From assembly GCA_007124105.1 (NCBI GenBank), contig SLFT01000192.1, forward strand, positions 1 to 18,264: a stretch of DNA of 18,264 bases, written 5' to 3'. Source of the DNA: Candidatus Hydrogenedentota bacterium. GTDB lineage: Bacteria > Hydrogenedentota > Hydrogenedentia > Hydrogenedentales > CAITNO01. The notes below the pieces were generated by a model. The model was not told the DNA's origin and ran no database searches. It worked only from the letters and a program-made list of their open reading frames with translations. Shown one piece after another: positions 1-6,142 of this stretch. The first letter of the stretch is position 1, and each line of letters begins with the position of its first letter. The position numbers and the translations under genes are program-made.

Positions 1-81
1 AAAGGCGAACTGCGCGAGGTCATGCGCGAGTTTGGTCAGGAGAAGCGCAAGGCAGCGCTGCTGGGGAGTCCGCCGAGTTGA
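1..81 (+). CDS. C-terminal end of an unidentified protein (5' truncated)
   Basis: Frame 1 is open from the first base to a TGA at 79-81 and gives 26 residues rich in Lys, Arg and Glu, containing REVMREFGQEKRKAALLG. Charged helical tails like this are common and I cannot assign a family. The gene starts left of the window. It is followed directly by a repeat-rich stretch, and the next genes lie on the opposite strand, so this is the end of a rightward unit. Confidence 0.45.
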   Translation, partial: KGELREVMREFGQEKRKAALLGSPPS

Positions 82-117
82 ACGGAGCGGAATGAAATAG
101 AATTTCGAGAGCAATTG

Positions 118-142
118 CGTTCCGAAATACAATTTCGGAACG
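118..142. repeat. Perfect 11-bp palindrome with 3-nt loop
   Basis: Left arm cgttccgaaat (118-128), loop aca (129-131), right arm atttcggaacg (132-142). The arms match perfectly. It lies 36 bases after the stop of the leftmost gene, but no T-run follows, so it is not a standard intrinsic terminator. The right arm runs straight into the tandem gaacgagc units. Confidence 0.75.
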
Positions 143-185
143 AGCAACGGGGGGAACGAGCACCGGGGGGAACGAGCCCCGGGAG
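138..185. repeat. Three tandem 16-bp G-rich units
   Basis: Three consecutive 16-base units begin with gaacgagc and end in a G-rich run: 138-153, 154-169 and 170-185. They differ mainly at the middle bases (aac, acc, ccc), and the last unit ends gggag. The first unit shares its initial bases with the right arm of the adjacent palindrome. No coding role is apparent. Confidence 0.7.
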
Positions 186-190
186 GGGCC

Positions 191-236
191 AAAAGCGGGT
201 ACAGGCACGTCTTACGCTTGTGCCAGTCCCCGTTTT
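191..236. repeat. Imperfect REP-like inverted repeat (gggtacaggcac / gtgccagtcccc)
   Basis: Left arm 191-208 and right arm 220-236 are near reverse complements, with aaaa at one end and tttt at the other, around an 11-base loop (209-219). The core on one strand reads ggggactggcac and on the other gggtacaggcac. From memory, similar 'gggac-ggcac' palindromes are dispersed in planctomycete-like genomes and behave like REP elements. Its position, just past the end of the decayed minus-strand genes, fits an intergenic dispersed repeat. A transcription terminator for the minus strand is an alternative. Confidence 0.55.
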
Positions 237-241
237 CGGGT

Positions 242-517
242 TCACCGAGGCCGCAACAGCCGCCGCGGCAGGGCGCTCGATACCTCGCGGGTCTTCCCAA
301 AACGCCCCTTGGAAATCACAGGCGCATTCACCAGACCATACAGATCAAGAAAACTCACCATATCAGAAAAACGCCGCTGCGACAATGCCCGGCAATTCTG
401 CGCCGTACACAACTCTTGATACACGGCATACACGTTGCCCGTGGACACTTTGCCTCGCTGCCGCCCCAACGCCACATAACACGCCAACAGCGCCAAATGT
501 TGTTGCGCCGTTTCGGG
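242..517 (-). pseudogene. Orc1/Cdc6-like C-terminal winged-helix fragment
   Basis: The minus-strand frame from about 517 down to a stop at 242 encodes a compact domain with the motifs LALLACYVALGRQRGKVSTG, NVYAVYQELC, LSQRRFSDMVSFLDLYGLV and VISKGRFGKTREVS. This order (helix, 'TGEVY..Y', 'QRR.SD...LD..GL', beta-wing 'SKGR.G.T.E') is the signature of the C-terminal winged-helix domain of archaeal Orc1/Cdc6 initiators. The AAA+ ATPase domain that should precede it is absent. Upstream in another frame is an HsdM fragment instead, so the piece lacks its own start and is probably not expressed as a functional initiator. Family identity is from motif recognition. A bacterial Orc1/Cdc6 homologue is uncommon, which argues for acquisition with a mobile element and later decay. 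Confidence 0.65.
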
Positions 518-840
518 GGCTTGCGCATACGGCAGATGACCACGCAGGCTTCCATGGGCGCGTTGTAGAACAGGTTCGGCCCCAGTCCCAGCACACATTC
601 CGCCACATCATGGGCGATGAGTTTCTCGCGCATGGCGGCCTCTTCATTGCGGAACAACACGCCGTGGGGGAAGAGGATGGCGCAGCGCCCGGACTTGGGC
701 TTCATACTCTTGATGATATGCTGCCAGGAGGCATAATCGGCGCGTCCCTGGGACGAGATGCCGTAGCGGTTGCGTCCCCAGGGGTCGGCGGCCAGGCGTC
801 CCGGCACCATAAAACCCGGTGCGAACGAAACGCGGCCATG
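508..840 (-). pseudogene. Type I restriction methylase (HsdM, N6-adenine) fragment
   Basis: A minus-strand frame carries DPWGRNRYGISSQGRADYA, then WQHIIKSMKPKSGRCAILFP, HGVLFRNEEAAMREKLI and LGLGPNLFYNAPMEACVVIC. This is the segment of HsdM/N6_Mtase proteins directly after the NPP(F/Y) catalytic motif ('GR.A.V.P.GVLF', then 'LFY...M.A.I.V'). Clear similarity runs from about 786 to 510. The SAM-binding motif, the NPPF motif and the N-terminal helical domain are missing or unrecognisable, and the C-terminal part is replaced by the Orc1/Cdc6-like fragment in a different frame. It is a remnant of about 110 residues from a gene normally of 500 or more. No HsdS or HsdR is in the window. Confidence 0.7.
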
Positions 841-1033
841 TCGTTCGGGGCGTTCTACAAGGTCTCTTGAGCGCCATTTTTGCGCCCGCTCCATTTTGCG
901 CTGTAAACGTTGACTGGAAAAGCCGTCGCCTTCTGTTTGCGGCAATCGCCTCGAACGCCGCACGGGTTCTGATTGCCGCGGCGTACGGCCCGGATGAACG
1001 CAGCCCGTCAAACAATAAACCGAGCCTGGCGGC

Positions 1034-3334
1034 TCATTTCTGGAGGGTTCGCGGACTGTGGCGCAGGAACGGAGCGGCAAGCAAGGCCAACAGCAACAGG
1101 CACAGGGTCGCTGCGCTGATTGCCGCGCCGGCTATGATGTCGCGCGGTTGGTATTCGAAGGTTACGGTATGCGCGCCGGGACTCAGCGCAATACCGCGAA
1201 ACAGGCCGTTGGTCTGGAGGATGGGCACTCGCTGCCCGTTTACATAGGCGCGCCATCCGGGCGCATAGGTGTCGCTCACCACTAAAACGCCCGGCGCGGC
1301 GTTTTCCACGGCCACCACAAGTCGCTCGGGCCTGTCAACGCGCGTTGCGATATGGGTGCGCGGGGAATCATGATGCAGTGGGCGCTCGCGTATGGCGCGG
1401 CTGTCCGGCGCTGTCCGCGCCAGATGACTGACGCCTGGCTCAGTGGGCAACACCACACATTCGCGACGCGGATCAAAGGATGTCTCGCTGATAACGTCCA
1501 TTGCCGCGGGCATATCAAGGGCCAACCGCCACGAGGCCGCCCAGGAGAGACGCGGCACAGCGTTTTCGTTGACGTACACTGTGACGTTGCCGGCGTCTCC
1601 CTGGCGACGAAGCCGCAATCCCGGCGCCGAGCCCGAGGCGAGGCCGCCGCCGTCTGTCGTGGCCACGGCGCGCGCGGCCATCACATTAAGCAGCAACGCA
1701 TGGGGCGCGTCAGCGGATATATCCAGCGGCTCGGCGGCGTCGTATTCGCCATCGCGCATGGCGCGCCACCACAATGTCTGCGCGGGCGTTAAAGGAAAGC
1801 CTGCGCCGCCCACAACCCGAACGCCTTCGGTCATGCCTATGTTGGGGTGTACCGGCCCGCCCGTTGGCGGCGCGCTGACCATCACGCGGTCGTCCAGGGC
1901 GGCGTTGTGCATGAGCGTTGCCGCTTCACGAGACACCGGGAAGCCGGCAGTCCCGCCAAAGAAGGGGTGGCTGTGATAATTAACGCTGGCGGCGTTCAAA
2001 TCAACAAACAGAAATACAATAAGGATCGCGCCACTCAACGCGCTCGCCCAGCCGGTACGAAACAGCGCAAATACCGCCACAGCCAGAATAATGGGGATCA
2101 TGCGTCCGCGCGTGGCCGCGGGCGCGATAATAAAAACCACCAGGAACACGACGCATACCAGGAGCAACGGCCCCCAGAGTCGGGGCGTATACATGGTGCG
2201 CCGGGGGGTAAACAACCTGTCGGCGCCAAGCCCCGCCAGCGCCGCCGTCGCAAACGACGCCGGATAAACAAGGGCCGTCCAGGGGCTGTTGGCCGTCCCG
2301 CCGCCGAACAACACAATCGCGCTCCATAACGCTAACGGCGCCAGCCCAAGGAAGCCGCGTTCCCAGCGCGGGACGCGATGAAAAAAAGCGGCGGGCAGCA
2401 GCAGCAACGTGGATACGCCCACATAGCCCAGCGACGGAAGCGTGCTTGTACGCGTTCGCAGTAAATGCGCTATCAGCGCGGGCATGCTGCCAGGCGAACG
2501 GCCCGCTACGGCAAACCGCGTCAGGCAGGCCATGGGGTCTTCGAGACGCATGGCCCAGACAACGGTGGGCAGCCATTGGATACAGGTCAGGGCGATGGCA
2601 ATAACCAGCATCAGCAACAGACCGCCCAAGCGCGCACGGCGCGTACCGCCCCCGCCCGCTTCCACGTCAACGCCCAACACGGCCAGCGCAAGGGCATAGA
2701 CGCCGCAGAAACCGGACACGACCAGCGCCATCAACGGCGACCCGGACAACCACAGCAATGCCAGCACTACACCGCCCATCAACACCGCGCCGGGGCGGGG
2801 ACGCGCGGCATGAACGCGCAATATCCAGCACAACAGCGGCATCCAGACCAACGCATTGGCAATCCCCGGGCGCGACATAGCGGCGGCCGTCGCGCCGCAA
2901 CAGGCATACACAATTCCCCCGAGCGTCGCGGGCACATACGCCGCGCCCAGCGATCGTAAAAACACAAGCATGAAAAACCCCATCAACGCAAGCGCCAGAA
3001 AGGCATGCAGCGCAAGCGCGGTGGGCGTTTCGAGAAAAAAGAAACCCAGGTTCAGCGGCTGCAACAGGCCGTGTACAGGGTTGGCAAAGAAGGGAACGCC
3101 GCATAGTTGACGGTCATTCCAGAGCGGCAGTTCGCCTGCCCGCACTCTGCCGAACCCATAGTGCATTACCGGACCTATTTCCAGGTACAGGTCCGCGTTC
3201 TCAGGCGTCAGTCCGGGCCTGTCGCGCCCGGGCGCTTCCACGCCCATCCAGAAAACCGGCCCCGCCAGAATGAACAGGGCCGCCGCCAGGAACAGCGGAA
3301 AGGGGGCGAAGTCATTGTTGTTGCGTGTGTTCAC
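1034..3334 (-). CDS. YfhO-family multi-spanning membrane protein
   Basis: A 766-residue integral membrane protein. Residues 12-31 form the first membrane segment. The stretch around residues 67-86 (GELPLWNDRQLCGVPFFANP) is the hallmark loop of YfhO / GT-C-like membrane proteins, which are thought to act in cell-envelope glycosylation. About ten further hydrophobic segments follow to about residue 460. A largely soluble region (about 480-730) contains the 'PG..V.SDTYAPGWRAYVNG' type beta-domain typical of YfhO C-termini, then a last membrane helix (about 733-755). The start is GTG at 3332-3334, two bases after the stop of the upstream oxidoreductase gene, with no strong Shine-Dalgarno, which suggests translational coupling. 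The substrate is unknown. Family assignment is good; the glycosyltransferase role is inferred. Confidence 0.85.
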   Translation of the reverse strand: MNTRNNNDFAPFPLFLAAALFILAGPVFWMGVEAPGRDRPGLTPENADLYLEIGPVMHYGFGRVRAGELPLWNDRQLCGVPFFANPVHGLLQPLNLGFFFLETPTALALHAFLALALMGFFMLVFLRSLGAAYVPATLGGIVYACCGATAAAMSRPGIANALVWMPLLCWILRVHAARPRPGAVLMGGVVLALLWLSGSPLMALVVSGFCGVYALALAVLGVDVEAGGGGTRRARLGGLLLMLVIAIALTCIQWLPTVVWAMRLEDPMACLTRFAVAGRSPGSMPALIAHLLRTRTSTLPSLGYVGVSTLLLLPAAFFHRVPRWERGFLGLAPLALWSAIVLFGGGTANSPWTALVYPASFATAALAGLGADRLFTPRRTMYTPRLWGPLLLVCVVFLVVFIIAPAATRGRMIPIILAVAVFALFRTGWASALSGAILIVFLFVDLNAASVNYHSHPFFGGTAGFPVSREAATLMHNAALDDRVMVSAPPTGGPVHPNIGMTEGVRVVGGAGFPLTPAQTLWWRAMRDGEYDAAEPLDISADAPHALLLNVMAARAVATTDGGGLASGSAPGLRLRRQGDAGNVTVYVNENAVPRLSWAASWRLALDMPAAMDVISETSFDPRRECVVLPTEPGVSHLARTAPDSRAIRERPLHHDSPRTHIATRVDRPERLVVAVENAAPGVLVVSDTYAPGWRAYVNGQRVPILQTNGLFRGIALSPGAHTVTFEYQPRDIIAGAAISAATLCLLLLALLAAPFLRHSPRTLQK

Positions 3335-3336
3335 CG

Positions 3337-4332
3337 TTACTGTAGCAGTTCTTCAACACGGACACGACGCTGTTCTTCAACAGCGCGCGTCATCGCATGG
3401 GTTGTCATCAGACTATTGAGATTATTCCCGGCGCTGGTATCCGGTTCCACTTTTTTTTCCAATGCCGTCGCGAAACCGTCAAGGAGCCATGCCTGATGGG
3501 TATGCGCCATTTTCACGGGAGCAACCCTTCGACGCGTGGCGCATTTGTCCGCAATGTATACCTGGCTGTCCTCGATGAGCAACACGCCTTTTTCGCCTTC
3601 GATGCGCCAGTTGGCGTTCCAGTCCGTTTCCCAGCCCTGGCTCACCCAGCTGGCGAAATAGTTCACACCGACGCCGTCGCTCATTTCCAAAAAGGCCGAC
3701 ACCGTGGCGTCGCCTCGGTTCCAGTTCCATGGCGCGTTAATACTTGTCCCTTGCACCGCCGCAACATCGCCGCCCAGGATACAGCGCATCATGTCAAAAT
3801 GATGAATCGCCATATCAAGCAGTAACGGATAGGGCATCTGCTCCCGATAACCACCGAAATGCGGCCCTTTGTGAAACGAGACGCCCACATACCCCACCTT
3901 GCCCAGGCGTCCCCGCGCAATGAATCGTTTTGCCGTCTGTGTTGCCGGTTGGTACCGGTAATTCTGGGCCACCATCAACGTGCGGTTAACCGACCGCGCC
4001 TGCTCCGTCAACGCAACGGCATTCTTGACGGTATCAGCGAGCGGCTTCTCACACAACACGTGCAGGCCGTATTCCAGCGCCGTCGCGCAAACATCGCGCC
4101 GCGTCTGTTGCGGCGTCACATCAAGCACGGCGTCCGCCTCCACGCTGCCGAGCGCGGTTTTCAGGTCGCGAAAACACCGGTTCCTGGGCATGCCGTGCCG
4201 CTCCGCCGCCGCCGCCAGACGTTTGCGGTTGACGTCAACATAAGCCGTCGCCTCCCAACGCTCCGACTGGGCTACACAGTTCGCCCAACCTTGACCCATC
4301 GCGCCAAGTCCAACCTGAATAATGCGTTGCAT
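3337..4332 (-). CDS. Gfo/Idh/MocA family NAD(P)-dependent oxidoreductase
   Basis: 331 residues, normal length for the family. The N-terminal Rossmann fold has the glycine motif VGLGAMG (residues 7-13) and an acidic/polar turn (VDVNRKR). The EKPLA motif at 95-99, with its conserved Lys, is the family's diagnostic active-site element. The second conserved cluster, LLDMAIHHFD (171-180), gives the usual Asp and His of the catalytic site. The enzyme probably oxidises or reduces a sugar, inositol or derivative; the substrate cannot be read from sequence. ATG at 4330-4332 has a good AAGGAG-type site just upstream. It is the first gene of a two-gene unit with the YfhO-like protein, which hints at a surface-glycan role. 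Confidence 0.9.
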   Translation of the reverse strand: MQRIIQVGLGAMGQGWANCVAQSERWEATAYVDVNRKRLAAAAERHGMPRNRCFRDLKTALGSVEADAVLDVTPQQTRRDVCATALEYGLHVLCEKPLADTVKNAVALTEQARSVNRTLMVAQNYRYQPATQTAKRFIARGRLGKVGYVGVSFHKGPHFGGYREQMPYPLLLDMAIHHFDMMRCILGGDVAAVQGTSINAPWNWNRGDATVSAFLEMSDGVGVNYFASWVSQGWETDWNANWRIEGEKGVLLIEDSQVYIADKCATRRRVAPVKMAHTHQAWLLDGFATALEKKVEPDTSAGNNLNSLMTTHAMTRAVEEQRRVRVEELLQ

Positions 4333-5022
4333 GAGCCTCTCCTTATGACGCGCGTCACGTCCGCGCGTTTACGGCCTGCCTGATGAAGAAACCAACGCGG
4401 GCGGCGCCCGCAACCCAGCGAAATATGCACAAGGTCCGTTGATCAACCTTTAGTGCGCCGGAAAGCGTTTATGGCCGCGGACTTATGTGTTGTCCCAGTA
4501 CGCTCAAGCGTGAACCGCATACACAAAGACTTTTTGTTGTTGATCGCTGTTTCCGAGCCATCAGGTACTATAGCATGATAGAGGAAATAAGGGGAAACGA
4601 CATGGCCCGCCATTCTTAATTGAAACGAATAAGCGTTTTCTATTGCCGCGCCAGATGAAACATTTCGATGGACAAAACAAGTGGCGTCGCCCCCGAGGGA
4701 CCGTATTGACGGATGCCGCATATACAGTGACGCCCAGCTCTCGAATTCCACGGCGTTTAATCCGATACATTGCGTTTACATGCGTCAGCCTTTGCCCATT
4801 CCCAGACCGCGTGAAGCGGGTCATTGAAAAGGAAGCAACCAACGGGACTCCAACGCGATTGTTCCAATACGGGCCTTTTGATTCTTTGTTTGTTGCTGAC
4901 ATATCATAACAACGTATCTGGTGTGTGCCTGCTATAGACGAACATGCGGCGCGTATGCGCTTCAACGCTTGCTTGCGGCTGTTATTTCATCAGCAAGAAG
5001 GCAACAGGGAACTTTCTGGAAA
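4333..5022. other. 690-bp lower-GC region without a convincing gene
   Basis: Open frames exist on both strands (plus 4643-4909; minus 4443-4751 and 4561-4965), but none has a recognisable domain or good ribosome binding site, and they overlap one another. Base composition is visibly more AT-rich than the flanking genes. The one structured element is the 33-bp unit at 4876-4908, repeated at 5987-6019. The stretch may hold decayed genes or the edge of an inserted accessory module. Confidence 0.5.
4876..4908 (+). repeat. Left copy of imperfect 33-bp direct repeat
   Basis: It shares 30 of 33 bases with 5987-6019, including gattctttgttt and gacatatcata. Read on the plus strand, both copies encode FDSLF(V/I)ADIS followed by a stop. 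Read on the minus strand, both encode MSA(T/I)NKESK from an ATG. Weaker similarity seems to continue for about 50 bases to the right, for example gcgtatg at 4951 and at 6060. Confidence 0.7.
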
Positions 5023-5577
5023 ATGAACACGGAAATTGAATTGCTCAAAGATATCGCCGCGCGATTGACATCCGCAGGGTTCGCGTATATGGTGACCGGA
5101 GCAATGGCGCTGGCCTTGTACGGTGTTCCCAGAATGACCCGAGATATTGATATTGTGATTCATCTAGCCGATTCAGACGCGGACAAAATTGCGACGCTTT
5201 TTGAAGAGGAGTACTGTCTTGAGCCCGAGGGAATACGCAAGGCAATTGCCAGACGGCAAATGTTCAACATCATCCACTATGAACAGGTGTTCAAGATAGA
5301 TTTTGTGGTTAGAAAAGATGAGCCCTATCGCATTAAGGAGTTTGAAAGAAGGCGTGAGTTTCGGGTAGAGGAGCAAACCGTTTATGTTGTCGCGCCTGAA
5401 GACCTTGTCCTGTCGAAGCTGCTATGGGCGCGGGATTCTGACTCAGAAGTACAGCGCCGGGACATACAACAGCTGCTGGCAAATCCCGCCGTTGCGTTGG
5501 ATTACGAGTATCTGGATGCCTGGGCGTGTACGCTTGGGGTTGCTACGCTATTGCGTGAGGTCGCCAATAATGCGTGA
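5023..5577 (+). CDS. MNT-type nucleotidyltransferase (toxin/antitoxin-like module)
   Basis: 184 residues from the ATG at 5023. An upstream in-frame ATG at 4921 would add a Cys/Arg-rich tail unlike the family. A pol-beta-like nucleotidyltransferase core is visible: VTGAMALALYGVPRMTRDID (residues 24-43) gives the 'G(G/A).A...YG..R.T.D.D' pattern with metal-binding Asp41 and Asp43, and FKIDFVV (90-96) supplies the third carboxylate. A helical C-terminal part has APEDLVLSKLLWAR and RRDIQQLL. Proteins of this size and pattern are annotated as nucleotidyltransferases related to AbiEii/MNT and are often found in TA-like pairs. The stop overlaps the start of the next gene by 8 bases, so the two are translationally coupled. 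GC content is lower than neighbouring housekeeping genes, suggesting transfer. The target is unknown. Confidence 0.85.
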   Translation: MNTEIELLKDIAARLTSAGFAYMVTGAMALALYGVPRMTRDIDIVIHLADSDADKIATLFEEEYCLEPEGIRKAIARRQMFNIIHYEQVFKIDFVVRKDEPYRIKEFERRREFRVEEQTVYVVAPEDLVLSKLLWARDSDSEVQRRDIQQLLANPAVALDYEYLDAWACTLGVATLLREVANNA

Positions 5578-5827
5578 CACGTCGCCGGAGATGGAAGCGC
5601 GGATGATGGCGATGATGTCGTCTAAGACGCCTGAACGGCGGCTGCGCATGGCGTGCGACATGCATGCTGCCGCGAAGATACTCGTGCGCAGCGGCATCAT
5701 ACACGAGGACAACACACTGACCGAGGCGCAAATCCGCGGCCGCTTGTTTCTACGCTTTTACGGGGACGATTTTACGCCCGAGGAAGCGCGCCGGATTGTG
5801 GCTAGAATGCCGGATATGGAAATCTGA
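5570..5827 (+). CDS. Small helical partner of the nucleotidyltransferase
   Basis: 85 residues from ATG 5570-5572, which lies inside the end of the upstream gene (ATGCGTGA overlap), with gtgagg about 9 bases upstream. The sequence has a Met-rich start, TPERRLRMACDMHAAAKILV, then LTEAQIRGRLFLRFYGDDFT and PEEARRIVARM. It is predicted to be all-helical, without membrane segments. The 'RL.MA..M...A..LV' and 'LFLRFYG.DF' signature recurs, as I recall, in small proteins encoded next to this nucleotidyltransferase family. No activity is known. By position it would be the regulatory or antitoxin-like partner, but which member is toxic cannot be decided from sequence. Confidence 0.8.
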   Translation: MRDTSPEMEARMMAMMSSKTPERRLRMACDMHAAAKILVRSGIIHEDNTLTEAQIRGRLFLRFYGDDFTPEEARRIVARMPDMEI

Positions 5828-6142
5828 CGCGGACGTGGCCCGCAACCCAGAAGCGAATCCAGCACCTGATATCTGGGATAATGGGAACTATGGGGCGTAT
5901 AGGACAAATTAAAGCGAGAAACTAACAGGCGCCAAAAGATGTGGGTAATGACAAGAGTCTCCAGCAGGGCCGCTTTATTCCGCGTTTTTTGATTCTTTGT
6001 TTATCGCCGACATATCATAGCGAAACTGTTGGCGAATTGTGCGCCAGCCAATTTACGAAGCGTATGATTCGATACGTATTGCCCTTTATCTCTATCAATA
6101 GTCGGCAATAGAATCCTTGAGACACAGGAAAGGGCCGTTGCC
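5828..6142. other. 315-bp intergenic region
   Basis: No coding frame of note. It contains the right copy of the direct repeat (5987-6019) and then an AT-richer leader for the large exported protein, whose ribosome binding site (aggaaagg) lies about 10 bases before its ATG at 6143. I see no confident promoter hexamer pair or hairpin terminator for the upstream module. Confidence 0.5.
5987..6019 (+). repeat. Right copy of imperfect 33-bp direct repeat
   Basis: Partner of 4876-4908 in the same orientation. The three mismatches fall in the centre (gttgct versus atcgcc). Together the copies bracket the nucleotidyltransferase module plus about 100-160 bases on either side. Confidence 0.7.

Noticed and set aside
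115..870. 251-residue plus-strand open frame across the decayed region
   Set aside because: It is the reverse of the HsdM and Orc1-like fragments and of the repeats, with no domain of its own.
2465..2959. Long plus-strand frames opposite the YfhO gene
   Set aside because: GC-rich shadow frames rich in Arg, Gln and His; the minus-strand membrane protein explains the region.
4561..4965. 134-residue minus-strand open frame (and overlapping frames on both strands)
   Set aside because: No recognisable domain, no ribosome binding site, and overlapping frames compete; kept only as context for the direct repeat.
4407..5849. Shared gcccgcaacccag at about 4407 and 5837 as possible element ends
   Set aside because: Only 13 bases and no consistent spacing to the 33-bp repeat; probably chance in GC-rich DNA.
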